From assembly GCA_023014365.1 (NCBI GenBank), contig JAEBUN010000001.1:2976001-3040000 (forward strand): a stretch of 64,000 nucleotides of DNA, read 5' to 3'. Positions 1-9,933 of the stretch are shown here, one piece after another. Below the pieces are notes generated by a model, which was not told the origin of the DNA, searched no databases, and saw nothing but the letters and a program-made list of their open reading frames with translations. The position numbers and the translations under genes are program-made. Each line of letters starts with the position of its first letter. Position 1 is the first letter of the stretch. The DNA comes from Lepiota brunneoincarnata (taxonomy: Eukaryota > Basidiomycota > Agaricomycetes > Agaricales > Agaricaceae).

Positions 1-1
1 C

Positions 2-328
2 CGCGAAGCCCTCAATGCAATCCTCACGGATGCCCAAAGAAAGGATCTCAAAGAAAAGAGATGCTTCAACTGCCGCAAGACTGGACACTTCGCCCGCGAA
101 TGCCCCACCAAGAAGACAATATATCGCCGATCCGAATTACCCCGCAATTTGGATGCCAGAAACCGGTCAAATGCGATATCCAGAAGAAGACAAGCAAGTT
201 ATAGGAAGAAGAATTCCCTATACAACATACTAGAAGATGCAACCGACGAGGAAGTCGAGGACATCTACAAACATTTTGCAAATGAATCCAACCACCCAGA
301 TGCCCCTCTGGTTAAGGATTTTGCCTAA
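2..328 (+). CDS. gag: Gag C-terminal part of gypsy copy 1 (zinc knuckle)
   Basis: Last 108 codons of the nucleocapsid-type Gag protein, open from the window edge to TAA at 326-328. A CCHC zinc knuckle (CFNCRKTGHFARECP) lies about 20 residues in and would bind the element RNA. It is followed by an Arg/Lys-rich stretch and an acidic C terminus. The frame is 2 mod 3, while pol is open in frame 1 mod 3 from 316, so the two overlap by about 13 nt and Pol would need a -1 shift or reinitiation. Copy 2 carries one extra C upstream of the knuckle, which puts its knuckle out of frame. Confidence 0.85.
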   Translation, partial: REALNAILTDAQRKDLKEKRCFNCRKTGHFARECPTKKTIYRRSELPRNLDARNRSNAISRRRQASYRKKNSLYNILEDATDEEVEDIYKHFANESNHPDAPLVKDFA

Positions 329-3300
329 GGAGACTAGCCACCACGTCTAGCCCTCCACAAAGACCTCCTTCCCTTTCCTATTCACAAAATGATATTAATG
401 TTGTAAAATTACAGGAATCGTCAGCACGCATAATACACCTACCCTGTCGAATCCGAAAACATAAGTTCACTAAGGAAGGACCCGAAAGCGTGGAACTACT
501 TGCCCTACTCGACTCAGGAGCAGCAGGAAACTTCATTGACCCCGGAATGGTCAAACAACATTCATTCAAAACAACACCCCTTGATCGACCCATCGAAGTA
601 CGAAATGCCGATGGATCTGTTAACGAAAACGGAACAGCCACCCACTACACGACCCTCAACCTAACGGTTAACGGAAAGAATATGGAGATCAAACCAAAAG
701 TAGTCTCCCTCGGAAGCCCAAGACTCATCCTTGGATTCCCTTGGCTTGCAGAACACAACCCAGACATCGACTGGGATGCCAAACAACTACGCTGGAGAAA
801 CGAACGTTGGGACAACACTATATTCCGAGAACTCATCCAATCCATGGAACCCGATTGGATCTACAACGACCAACTCAACCACATCTCCACACTAGAGCCC
901 ACAAGCTTCGAAGAAATCAACTTCAAAGCCTCCGCATCACAATTCCTCGCCGTACAACACGGGGAAAAGAAAAACGACGACCCAAGAAAGGTCGTACCCA
1001 CGGAATTCCACGAATACCTCCCAGTATTTAGCAAGAAACAAGCCGAACGATTCCCCCCACAACGATCATGGGATCACAAAATTGAACTCAAGGAATCATT
1101 CAAACCAATTGCCATGAAGTCCTACCGACTCTCCCTCAATGAAGAAAAGGAACTCGACACGTTCCTAGAAGAAAACCTTCAAAAGGGATACATTCGACCA
1201 TCCGAATCGCCAATGGCGTCACCTTTCTTCTTCGTAGGAAAGAAAGACGGAAAACTACGCCCCTGTCAAGACTACAGGTACCTCAACGAGCATACCGTCA
1301 AAAATGCATACAACCTCCCCCTCATCTCTCATATTCTCGACAAACTCCGAGGATCAAAGTACTTTACCAAACTCGACGTACGAGCAGGATACAACAACAT
1401 CCGCATACGCAAAGGAGATGAATGGAAAGGAGCCTTCAGGACACCCCGAGGATTATTCGAACCCACGGTTATGTTCTTTGGAATGTGTAACTCCCCAGCA
1501 ACATTCCAAACCATGATGGACTCATTATTTCGAAAACTCATCGACAACGGAGGAGTAATCGTTTACATGGACGACATCCTCATTCACGCAAAAACAAAAC
1601 AAGAACTTAGACGCCTCACAAGAAAAGTACTCAAGATACTCAAAGACAACAATCTATACCTCAAAACCGAGAAATGCGAATTCGAACGACAACGACTCGA
1701 ATATCTAGGAGTTATTATCACTCCCGACTCAGTTTCGATGGACCCAGCAAAGCTCAAAGGCATCGCTGAATGGCCAACACCAACTACCCCACGCGACGTA
1801 CGAAAATTCATAGGATTTTGCAACTTCTATCGAAAATTCATACACCAATACGCCACATGGGCAAAACCCCTCAATGCCCTAATGTCCAAAACCAAGAAAT
1901 TTGAATGGACAGAAGAGTGCCAGAACGCCTTCGATACTCTCAAGAGAAAATTCCAAAGCGAACCAGTACTAATGGTCCCCGACCGAGACAAACCCTTCGA
2001 AATCGAATGCGACGCATCACTATTTGCATCAGGAGCAGTCCTACTTCAACGCGACAACAATGGAGTTAAACACCCAGTCGCATACTTCTCGAAAGGATTC
2101 TCACCAGCCGAACGCAACTATCATTGCTCCGAACAGGAACTCTTCGCCATTATCCGAGCACTCAAAGAATGGCGTCACCACATAGAAGGATCATCACACA
2201 AGACCATCGTATGGTCAGATCATGACAACCTTCGCCGCTGGAGAAAACCTGAAGACCTCAGCAGAAGACAAGCCCGATGGATTGCCTACATGCAACGATT
2301 TGACATCGAAATCCGACATATCCCTGGAAAGAAAAACGGACCAGCAGATGCCCTTTCCAGACGACCCGATCATGAACCCAAGACAAGAGACAACAAACAG
2401 GTCGTTGCACTCCCCGACAAATTCTTCACCCCAGAACAGCCACAACATATCCACATTATCGACGAAAACACTAAAAAGGAAATAAAAGAGCTGTGGAAGA
2501 AGAAGAAACAGACCGACATCGCCCAAGAAGACGACTCAGGACACCCACGCATTCAAGGAAAGCTATTTATACCACAAGATCTACACCTCAGACGCCGCTT
2601 ACTGCAAAGAGTACATGACTCACCTACCGCAGGACACCCTGGAATCGCAGAAACAACTAGAAAACTCCAGGAATACGCCTACTGGCCCGGGATGCGATCA
2701 TTTGTCAAAAACTACGTCAAAGGATGTGGTGCTTGCCAACAATACAAGATCAATCGCCACCCCCTAAAACCACCGCTTCAACCTATCCCTGGACCCCGCT
2801 CTACCCGTCCATTCTCGAACATCTCGATGGATCTTATCACAGACCTACCCCCGGACGGACCCCATGATTCTATACTGGTCGTGGTCGACCAGCTTACGAA
2901 GGGGATAATTCTAGAACCTACTGCGAAAACAGCCAACGCGGACAAGATCGCCGAAATTCTTATCAAACGGCTATTCTCTAGATTTGGCCTTCCCGAGAAA
3001 GTTCTCAGTGATCGCGACCCCAGATTCGCTGCCAAATCCATGAAAGAATTCTACAAACAACTCGGAATCGAACAAGCACTCTCTACCGCCTACCACCCCC
3101 AGACAGACGGACAAACAGAGCGATTCAATCAAGAAATAGAACTCTACCTTGGCATCTATTGCTCATCGAACCCGAACAAATGGGTAAAGGCACTCCCACT
3201 CCTGGAATATGTCCACAACTCGAAAACACACGCTGAACACCAACATACCCCATTTGAACTCCTCTATGGATCAAGCCCCAAAGGATTTCCGACCTCCGAG

Positions 3301-3984
3301 GAGCCAACGAACATTCCAGCAATAGGAGAGAAGTTTAAATACCTCGCCAAGATACGCCAAGAAGCCCAAGCTGCGCATGAACAAGCCAGACTAAAAATGG
3401 CTGCAAGATATAACCGGCCAGATATCAATCTAAAAATTGGACAGAAGGTTTGGCTCGACAACCGCAACCTCCCAATTCAGTACGCCTCAAAGAAACTGGC
3501 CCAACGCCGAGAAGGTCCCTTCACCATAACAAGAAAACTCGGACCTGTTACCTACGAACTAAAATTACCCATCAAATGGAAGATCCACAACAAGTTTCAT
3601 GCGAGCCTCCTAATGCCTGCAGAAGAGAACGACACACATGGGGAATACAACACAGCCCCACCACCCGACCTTGTAAATGGAGAAGAAGAATACGAGGTCG
3701 AGTCAATACTGCGCCACAGAAAATTCCGGAACAAGTATCAATTCCTAGTCAGATGGAAAGGATACCTTCCCACCGAGGATTCCTGGGAGCCAGAAGCAAA
3801 CCTGGAGAACGCCAAGGAAGTCATTGAAGAATATAAAAGGGCCCACAAATTAGACAACCCCACCAATGACCCAACCACCCAACACTCGAACAACCACTCC
3901 AGACCTCCCAGAGCCAGACAACGATGGACGCCTTCTCATCCGGGAAAGAATCATATCCCTGGCGAACCGCGTCGAAGGAAATAG
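316..3984 (+). CDS. pol: Pol polyprotein of gypsy copy 1 (PR-RT-RH-IN-chromodomain)
   Basis: Intact frame of about 1,220 codons from the upstream stop at 313-315 to TGA at 3982-3984. The first in-frame start-like codon used by simple ORF calling is GTG 490, but translation more likely enters from gag. Counting from 490: retroviral-type protease motif [10 protein letters not shown] at residues 5-14; reverse transcriptase with YMDD near residue 359; RNase H with ECDAS near 505; integrase HHCC zinc-binding region near 709-752; D,D-35-E catalytic core with D near 781, D near 840 and E near 877; and a C-terminal chromodomain near 1069-1118 (EYEVESILRHR, FLVRWKGY, SWEPEANL). Chromodomains of this class steer integration to modified chromatin. 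No premature stop is visible. The last 119 nt overlap both post-pol ORFs. Confidence 0.93.
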   Translation, partial: GFCLRRLATTSSPPQRPPSLSYSQNDINVVKLQESSARIIHLPCRIRKHKFTKEGPESVELLALLDSGAAGNFIDPGMVKQHSFKTTPLDRPIEVRNADGSVNENGTATHYTTLNLTVNGKNMEIKPKVVSLGSPRLILGFPWLAEHNPDIDWDAKQLRWRNERWDNTIFRELIQSMEPDWIYNDQLNHISTLEPTSFEEINFKASASQFLAVQHGEKKNDDPRKVVPTEFHEYLPVFSKKQAERFPPQRSWDHKIELKESFKPIAMKSYRLSLNEEKELDTFLEENLQKGYIRPSESPMASPFFFVGKKDGKLRPCQDYRYLNEHTVKNAYNLPLISHILDKLRGSKYFTKLDVRAGYNNIRIRKGDEWKGAFRTPRGLFEPTVMFFGMCNSPATFQTMMDSLFRKLIDNGGVIVYMDDILIHAKTKQELRRLTRKVLKILKDNNLYLKTEKCEFERQRLEYLGVIITPDSVSMDPAKLKGIAEWPTPTTPRDVRKFIGFCNFYRKFIHQYATWAKPLNALMSKTKKFEWTEECQNAFDTLKRKFQSEPVLMVPDRDKPFEIECDASLFASGAVLLQRDNNGVKHPVAYFSKGFSPAERNYHCSEQELFAIIRALKEWRHHIEGSSHKTIVWSDHDNLRRWRKPEDLSRRQARWIAYMQRFDIEIRHIPGKKNGPADALSRRPDHEPKTRDNKQVVALPDKFFTPEQPQHIHIIDENTKKEIKELWKKKKQTDIAQEDDSGHPRIQGKLFIPQDLHLRRRLLQRVHDSPTAGHPGIAETTRKLQEYAYWPGMRSFVKNYVKGCGACQQYKINRHPLKPPLQPIPGPRSTRPFSNISMDLITDLPPDGPHDSILVVVDQLTKGIILEPTAKTANADKIAEILIKRLFSRFGLPEKVLSDRDPRFAAKSMKEFYKQLGIEQALSTAYHPQTDGQTERFNQEIELYLGIYCSSNPNKWVKALPLLEYVHNSKTHAEHQHTPFELLYGSSPKGFPTSEEPTNIPAIGEKFKYLAKIRQEAQAAHEQARLKMAARYNRPDINLKIGQKVWLDNRNLPIQYASKKLAQRREGPFTITRKLGPVTYELKLPIKWKIHNKFHASLLMPAEENDTHGEYNTAPPPDLVNGEEEYEVESILRHRKFRNKYQFLVRWKGYLPTEDSWEPEANLENAKEVIEEYKRAHKLDNPTNDPTTQHSNNHSRPPRARQRWTPSHPGKNHIPGEPRRRK

Positions 3985-5080
3985 CCAACCTAACCCTGCC
4001 ACCAATACCGTTGACGACCAACCAGACAGGACCAACAGTCCTTATATCATCCGGCATACCTTCCTTCCCTCCAACCAACCCGAGATACGATCCATCCTTC
4101 TACACGAAGTTCCCTTTCATATTACCGGAACCCGTCTTAAACGCAGTCCAGCGATGGTACCCCTGGTCGACACCTGCTGGAAGACATTTACTGCTCTTCT
4201 GTATCACAAGCGCCTCGTCCACGACCGAGCAACAGAATTCGAAAAACTATGCGCCACTATTCTTTCTAGCGCAACAGAGGAACAGGACCGCAATACCATT
4301 TCTGCCATGCTATCAACCGCTCTCACCGAATTCCCGTTCGAGAGTCCAATCCCAAGCCCGAGCAATGGAAGCGGAAGTCAGGACCGCCCTATCCTACCTA
4401 TCGGGACCACCACCCAACCTTCCAACCCTCCCATGGTGGATACGAGTAACCAACCATCAAGTGTTGTACAAGCTATATCTGCTTCTAATGACGCCCCCAT
4501 CGGGACTACCACCACTCACTTATCCGCCACCCGAACTCGCTGCAATTGCTGCCGTCGATTCGGCCATATCAAAGCAGGATGCCCGCGCTACCAATGTCGA
4601 TATTGTCGAAAGATTGCCCCAGGCCATTACGAGAAGCACTGCGAGAGAAACCCTTACCAGCATCAACCCGCAAGTATGGTACCTGGCCTGTATCGCCGCC
4701 CACGAGGAATACCAAGCAGAGCTCGATCCCTCACACGCGAAACCACAAACAACAATATTCGACACATTGTTGCAAGCACCGAACAGCGCCCCGCTTCAGC
4801 CAGACCCCTCCGCACCCGAATTCAAAATGCCCCCATCGTCGTTCCGACCACCAACGCCACCACCACATCTGCTAGTGGAAGCCACCGACTTCCTGAATCG
4901 ATCCTTCGGCACACCCGCCATCATTCACTCCAGAGAACCCATCGTCATCGACCTCACCCAAGACCCGCCATCCCCAGACCACCAAGCTACCGAAGCGACT
5001 CCCCAGAACCCGACCCATACTTCGACTGGGACCCCATCGCTGAATCAAACATTACAGGAGAGCCTGTCGGACTATACTGA
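3866..5080 (+). CDS. Post-pol ORF 3a of gypsy copy 1 (zinc-knuckle-like, 404 aa)
   Basis: Open frame of 404 codons starting inside the pol C terminus and ending 42 nt before the 3' LTR. Residues about 225-265 hold a run of Cys/His in knuckle-like spacing: CNCCRRFGHIKAGCP then CRYCRKIAPGHYEKHC. This resembles nucleic-acid-binding knuckles and is unlikely by chance. The N terminus is Pro/Thr/Asn-rich and the C terminus is His/Arg/Pro-rich. It overlaps ORF 3b in another frame for 1,157 nt. In copy 2 the frame is broken by TGA at 56816-56818 and 57326-57328 (both CGA in copy 1) and by a 4-nt insertion. Function unknown; an RNA-binding accessory protein is a guess. The element is C/A-rich, so chance open frames are common here. 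Confidence 0.5.
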   Translation: MTQPPNTRTTTPDLPEPDNDGRLLIRERIISLANRVEGNSQPNPATNTVDDQPDRTNSPYIIRHTFLPSNQPEIRSILLHEVPFHITGTRLKRSPAMVPLVDTCWKTFTALLYHKRLVHDRATEFEKLCATILSSATEEQDRNTISAMLSTALTEFPFESPIPSPSNGSGSQDRPILPIGTTTQPSNPPMVDTSNQPSSVVQAISASNDAPIGTTTTHLSATRTRCNCCRRFGHIKAGCPRYQCRYCRKIAPGHYEKHCERNPYQHQPASMVPGLYRRPRGIPSRARSLTRETTNNNIRHIVASTEQRPASARPLRTRIQNAPIVVPTTNATTTSASGSHRLPESILRHTRHHSLQRTHRHRPHPRPAIPRPPSYRSDSPEPDPYFDWDPIAESNITGEPVGLY

Positions 5081-5495
5081 GGATATGTCTGATGAGGACA
5101 TCAGACCTTACGAAGGGGATAATGTTATGAACAGTCCAAACCGGGAGGAACAAGAATTACTGTTCGACTTTACAAGATGGGTACAGGAGACTACAGACCA
5201 ACTACGGGCACAAGAATACGAAGATGAGGAAGGGGAATACTACACCGCCATGCAGGACCTGGCGAGAGAAGCAGGAATGGAGATAACCTTGGAGGATATA
5301 TTGGAATACCCCGAGGACGAGGAAGATAACCATGGATCAACCGATCCAACCTCCGATACGGATGGAAGCACCGAGAGAATGGAGAGCGAGAATGGAGAAG
5401 ACTCCATGGAGATACAATCAGGAGAAGGAGATTATGAGTCAGAGGAAAGCGATGGAACATCGCACAGCAGTAGCGAGAGTACTGACTCATTGTAA
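3924..5495 (+). CDS. Post-pol ORF 3b of gypsy copy 1, ends inside the 3' LTR (523 aa)
   Basis: Open frame of 523 codons starting in the last 60 nt of pol, passing through the polypurine tract (5112-5122) and ending at TAA 5493-5495 within LTR U3. Residues 1-400 look like a folded protein: hydrophobic and Trp-rich patches such as VLNAVQRWYPW and LPWWIRV, then a Pro-rich stretch. Residues 402-523 are encoded by the LTR and are strongly acidic and Ser-rich, containing ITLEDILEYPEDEED and a tail of Glu/Asp/Ser. The LTR-encoded part is conserved in every LTR here, including a diverged solo LTR with mostly synonymous changes, which argues for real coding. In copy 2 codon 14 is TGA (56691-56693) where copy 1 has CGA. 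No domain recognised. Confidence 0.6.
   Translation: MDAFSSGKESYPWRTASKEIANLTLPPIPLTTNQTGPTVLISSGIPSFPPTNPRYDPSFYTKFPFILPEPVLNAVQRWYPWSTPAGRHLLLFCITSASSTTEQQNSKNYAPLFFLAQQRNRTAIPFLPCYQPLSPNSRSRVQSQARAMEAEVRTALSYLSGPPPNLPTLPWWIRVTNHQVLYKLYLLLMTPPSGLPPLTYPPPELAAIAAVDSAISKQDARATNVDIVERLPQAITRSTARETLTSINPQVWYLACIAAHEEYQAELDPSHAKPQTTIFDTLLQAPNSAPLQPDPSAPEFKMPPSSFRPPTPPPHLLVEATDFLNRSFGTPAIIHSREPIVIDLTQDPPSPDHQATEATPQNPTHTSTGTPSLNQTLQESLSDYTEDMSDEDIRPYEGDNVMNSPNREEQELLFDFTRWVQETTDQLRAQEYEDEEGEYYTAMQDLAREAGMEITLEDILEYPEDEEDNHGSTDPTSDTDGSTERMESENGEDSMEIQSGEGDYESEESDGTSHSSSESTDSL
5112..5122 (+). promoter_or_regulatory. Polypurine tract of gypsy copy 1
   Basis: GAAGGGGATAA lies immediately before the TG of the 3' LTR, the standard place for plus-strand DNA priming. 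The identical sequence precedes the 3' LTR of copy 2 (57844-57854). Confidence 0.8.
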
Positions 5496-5820
5496 TATAA
5501 ATAACGCTAGGATGCCATCACCCAGGATGTGCATCATGGTCAGGACTGCGCACGACCAGTAGAACAGCCAAGTAACCTATAACGAGTATATAGCATCTCA
5601 TAGGTATATAAGGCCTGTACAAGTAGAGATTAAAGCCTCAAGCTTTAATCTTGTTAACAGCGGTCGTTTACCTCTCTGCCTTAACTTGGCGTCTTCCCTC
5701 GTTATCTCATTGAGCGCGATCCACTAAGCTCTATAAGGCCAACCGTCTCGGACACCTTGTAGAGTGATTGAAGGCCGTCTCCAGTTATCCTCGGATACAG
5801 AAGGAGCACGGATCGTAACA
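5123..5820 (+). repeat. 3' LTR of gypsy copy 1 (698 bp)
   Basis: Begins TGTTATGAACAG and ends ATCGTAACA. It is the same length as the two full LTRs of copy 2. It contains a TATATAA box upstream of the inverted repeat AGATTAAAGC/GCTTTAATCT; predicted RNA starts fall at the sequence AAGCTTTAATCT (5640-5651). The first 373 nt encode the acidic end of ORF 3b. The element orientation is plus, and the outer edge abuts the interrupted copia coding sequence. Confidence 0.93.
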
Positions 5821-8800
5821 GTAGCTTTTTCATTGCCACCTTCTCCCTCAACCAATAATAACCCATGTCCAAGTGTTTCATCCTCCCATGGTGATCAGGG
5901 TTTTTGGCAACAGACATTGCAGACTGGCTATCAGTGTATAGTACCGATGGGGCACATGGAGTATATCCAAGCTCTCCTAGCAATTTTTGCATCCACAGGA
6001 TTTCTTTTCCAGCTTCATTTCCAGCCACATACTCTGCTTCAGTAGTTGACTTGGTGACTACAGGTTGAAGCTTGCTTCTCCAACACACAACCCCCTGACC
6101 CAGCTTCACCAAATATCCTGTTGTGGATTTGCGAGAGTCCTTGTCTCCTCCATGATCAGCATCACAATATGTCACAAACATCCTATCACCAATACTGGAG
6201 TCAGATCCATATGTGAGCTTATAGTCCAATGTACCCCTTAAGTATCGGAACAGGTGTTTAACAGCTGACCAATGAGCCATTCCAGGGTTAGCATTGAAGC
6301 GTGCTAGTACCCCTACAGCATAAGCAATGTCCGGACGTGTTGTAGTGGCCAAATACATGAGAGAGCCAACAGCATTCATGTAAGGGATATTAACCATCTT
6401 TTGCTTTTCCTCTGGAGTTTTTGGACAGTCATCTAGTGTAAGGACCTTATTAGGTATCATGGGTGTTGTTCGTGGTTTGCACTCTGTCATTCCAAACTCT
6501 TCCAACTTCTTTAGAATATATTGACGTTGGGACAGTGTCAATATGTGCTGTTGCCTATCTCGTTTGATTTCAACACCCAATAAGAATGATGTTTCACCTA
6601 GGTCCCTCAATTTGAAATGTGAAGATAATTCTTCCACAAACTGGTCCATTTTCTCAACAGATTTTGATGCAATTGTGATGTCATCCACAAACACGGGGAC
6701 GATTACCCGTACATCATCCCGGGCATAGAGGTAAACTGATGGATCACTGTGCAACCTATGGAAATTCATCCCTTCCATTACAGTTGCAAGTTTTTCACTC
6801 CACAGACGAGGTGACTGCTTTAACCCATATAGGGACTTGTTCAGTTTACAAACATACTCTGAACCCCCTTGCTCAAACCCTTCTGGCTGCTTCATATATA
6901 CTTCAGCATCAATATCACTATTGATAAAAGCATGAGATATGTCCACAGTACGCAGATTTAGGTCTTCAATAGCAGCCAGAGCAAGTATAGTTCGGATGGT
7001 ACTCTGATGCATAGTTGATGCAAAGGTTTCAAAATAATCTTGTCCTGGTCGCTGACTAAATCCCTTTGCTACAATACGGGCTTTGTAACGCTCTATAGAG
7101 CCATCTGCATTGTGTTTAACCTTGAACACCCATTTAGACCCAATTGCTTTCTCCCCTGGAGGCAGTGGTACAAGTGACCAAGTTCCATTTGTGAGGTGGG
7201 CATTAATCTCCTCTAGTGCTGCCTCATGCCATTTATCACCCTCACCATTTGGTCGCTCTAATGCCTCAGAGTATGACTGTGGTTCCATCTCTTGGCTATA
7301 CTGAGCATTCTGTTGCTCATCCTCTGATTCTGAGTCAGTGACCAGTGGTTTAGGCTCTCTATGCTTCCAATATCCTAGTGGGCGTGCCACATTCTGTTTG
7401 GGCTTTTGAATAGCAATTGGTCTAGAGTCAATTTCAGGTTCACTTGGTAGGCCTTCTCTGATATCATCATTCTGTTCATCATTTGCTTCAACTTGTCCAG
7501 TTGGTGGTATTTGTACACATGGAGTCAATGGGTCAGTGAGTGGTACCAGGATTGGTTCAGGGGCTGGTAGAACAGGTTCTTTATCATTTATATCATTAGG
7601 TTGCAATTGGTGATGGAGAGGACCATTTAAACCAATACGCTCATCAAACTCTGCACGTTCACTGATAACTATTTTCTTTGTAACAGGATTGTAAAATTTC
7701 CACCCCTTATATCCTTCAGGATACCCAATGAATACACACTTTTCCATATGACTTCCAAGTGGTGACCTTTTATCCTTTTGGATATGGACATATGCAATAC
7801 ACCCCCAAACTCTAAGATGACTAACATCAGGTTTCTTGCCATACCATGCCTCATATGGTGTCATATTTGGCAGTACAGATGTGGGACAGCGATTCCAAAC
7901 ATGAACAAGTGCAGCAAGACATTCACCCCAGTACCCCTTTGACAGATTAGCTTCTGAGATCATAGCTGTGATCCTTTCATTAAGTGTTCTGTTTGCTCGT
8001 TCAGCAACACCATTCTGTTGTGGTCTATTTCGCACAGTATATTGTCTAGCAATGCCACAATCATCAAGGAACTTGATAAAGTTTGATCCCATATATTCAC
8101 CCCCTTTGTCACATCGGAAGGTTTTCAGAGTGTGTCCAGTTTGATTTTCTGCAAACACTTTAAACCGCTTGAATGCATCAAATACATCACTCTTTCTCTT
8201 TAAGGGTATGACAACCCGAAATCGAGAGAAGTCATCAATAAATGTAACCCAATAATTGAAACCACCCAATGATGTTACTGATACTTGGTGAAGATCAGAG
8301 TGAACAAGTTCTAATGACTGTGATGCTCTATGTTCTGAAGGGGGGAATGGGTTTGCATGCATTTTTCCTGCTAGACATGGCTCACAGATTGGATCAGGCT
8401 TCTCAGATGAGCTTACTGTCATTCCACTAACTATGTTACTTTTGATCATCCGTTTGATGTCCTCATAGTTGTGATGCCCAAGCCGTTTATGCCACAGAGA
8501 TAGATTCAGAGGGAGAGTTGATGCAATATGAACATTTTCTATATTTTCTACAGTAGAACCATCAAGATAACCAGTAGTACCTTTAACTGAACCAGTAAAT
8601 AGTAATTGGTCTTTTTGGAAGAACTGTAGTCTATCAAGAGAAATGTGAACATCAATCCCTTTATGAAGAGTTAGGTATAGAACAGCAAGAAGATTACTCC
8701 GTAATGCCGGAACATGTAGTACTCTGGTAAATTCAACATCTCTTTCTAATTGTCCATTAATAACTGGTCTGAAGATAACACGTCCAATACCCTCTGAATA

Positions 8801-9769
8801 TACAATACTGTTGTCCGCAAGTCGAACAGGAACTCTAAATGGAGTGTAATCTTGTAACCAGCTTTTATGAGGGGTCATATGAGAAGAGGCCCCTGTGTCT
8901 ATAATCCAATGGAAACTATTAGATGATGTAAAGCATGCCTCAAAACCAGAAAGAGTACTTGCCACATGAGCTGACTCTGGCATCTTCTCCCCACTTTCCT
9001 CAACTCTGTGTGCCTCTGCTGTATTTGTCCCAACTTTGTCTTTGCGATCATGACACACTCTCGCAATATGCCCCACTTTGCCACAGACATAGCAAGTGAC
9101 TACAACCCCTGGTGTCTTTGGTTTCCACTTTTTCTTTCCTCCAAAGCCTCCCACCATTGCCCGATTGGCTATCTCTGTTCGCTTTTGACGATTGAGGTCC
9201 TCATTTCGGAAGGCAGCAAGGACAGTTGACTTGGTCAATTTGTCCTGTAGTAGTAGTGCTGTTGACAGGTGCGCATAGTCCTCTGGTAATGCTCGAATCA
9301 GTGCCATGCATTGTAGTTCCTCATCAAGATTGGTAATGGTGAACTTGGTAGGACATAAATCCTGTATAGTTGCCATTGCCTTCTCTATTCGTGTCCCCAG
9401 ATCAACTAATGATTCCTCATCATTCTTACGAATGGAGAAGAGATCATCATATGCATTGAATCGAGCACCAGGTTTCTTGGACTGATGCACCTCCTCAAGC
9501 TTCTTCCACATTTCAACTGGTTCCCCCACTAAATCTCGAACATGCACCTTTTGGTCACGATCCAGTAACAGATATATGTCACCAGCAGCCTTTTGCACCT
9601 TCAATTCCCAAGCATCTATATTCCCCTGATCCTTTTCAGGCTTTTTCTCCTTCCCACTGACCACATTCCACAATCCCTTTGACATCAACCATGCCTGCAT
9701 TTCACCTGACCACTCTCCATAGTTGGAGTTGGTAAGAGGTGTAATTCTAGCACTGACTGAGTCAGACAT
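5821..9769 (-). CDS. Gag-Pol polyprotein of copia element (C terminus truncated)
   Basis: About 1,316 codons in one frame from ATG at 9769. I chose this Met because it begins a typical copia Gag (MSDSVSARITPL); the frame stays open upstream by chance into the leader. Domains: Gag helix region (residues about 1-200); zinc knuckle CYVCGKVGHIARVCHD (about 228); protease DTGASSHM (about 290); integrase with HHCC region (LWHKRLGHH and CEPC) and catalytic Asp/Asp/Glu in HSDLH, FRCDKGGEYMG and NGVAERANR; reverse transcriptase with the copia motif FVDDI (about 1025); RNase H with CDADHGG, TEAEYVA and TDSQSA. The protein stops being copia after VAMKKLL, where gypsy copy 1 entered, removing the end of RNase H. 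Confidence 0.93.
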
Positions 9770-9921
9770 AGTGATATCCAATAAATCCCCAATAAACTTG
9801 CAATAAAAGCGCAATAAACTCGCAATAAAAGCGCAATATGGTGGCAATAAGCCAATAGTCACAGTAGCAGCAATACGCAGCAGTATCCCCAACAATCAAT
9901 GATTAAAATGGTGTAGAGCCA

Positions 9922-9933
9922 GGGCCCATAACC
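9922..9933 (-). promoter_or_regulatory. Primer-binding site of copia element (half-tRNA iMet type)
   Basis: On the minus strand GGTTATGGGCCC directly follows the LTR end CAACA. It matches the type of site used by Drosophila copia and yeast Ty5, which pairs with the anticodon stem-loop of an initiator Met tRNA fragment rather than with the tRNA 3' end. Confidence 0.65.

Larger units (their letters stand above)
1..5820 (+). mobile_element. Ty3/gypsy chromovirus, copy 1 (5' end outside window)
   Basis: The 3' part of an LTR retrotransposon, holding the gag end, pol, two post-pol ORFs, a polypurine tract and the 3' LTR. It matches copy 2 (49699-58552) base for base over long stretches with a constant offset of about 52,728. 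Domain order (protease, RT, RNase H, integrase, chromodomain) defines a Ty3/gypsy chromovirus. It is inserted in the 3' end of a minus-strand copia element, whose reading frame stops exactly at the outer LTR edge (5820/5821). The 5-bp target duplication should be GTAGC (5821-5825), but the left flank is outside the window. The open pol suggests a relatively young copy. Confidence 0.95.

Noticed and set aside
2215..2526. Antisense ORFs over pol (also in copy 2)
   Set aside because: Repeated in both copies because they mirror pol codons; no motif.
9770..9895. N-terminal extension of the copia polyprotein
   Set aside because: The extra 42 residues are translated leader with no Gag character; a typical start MSDSV lies at 9769.
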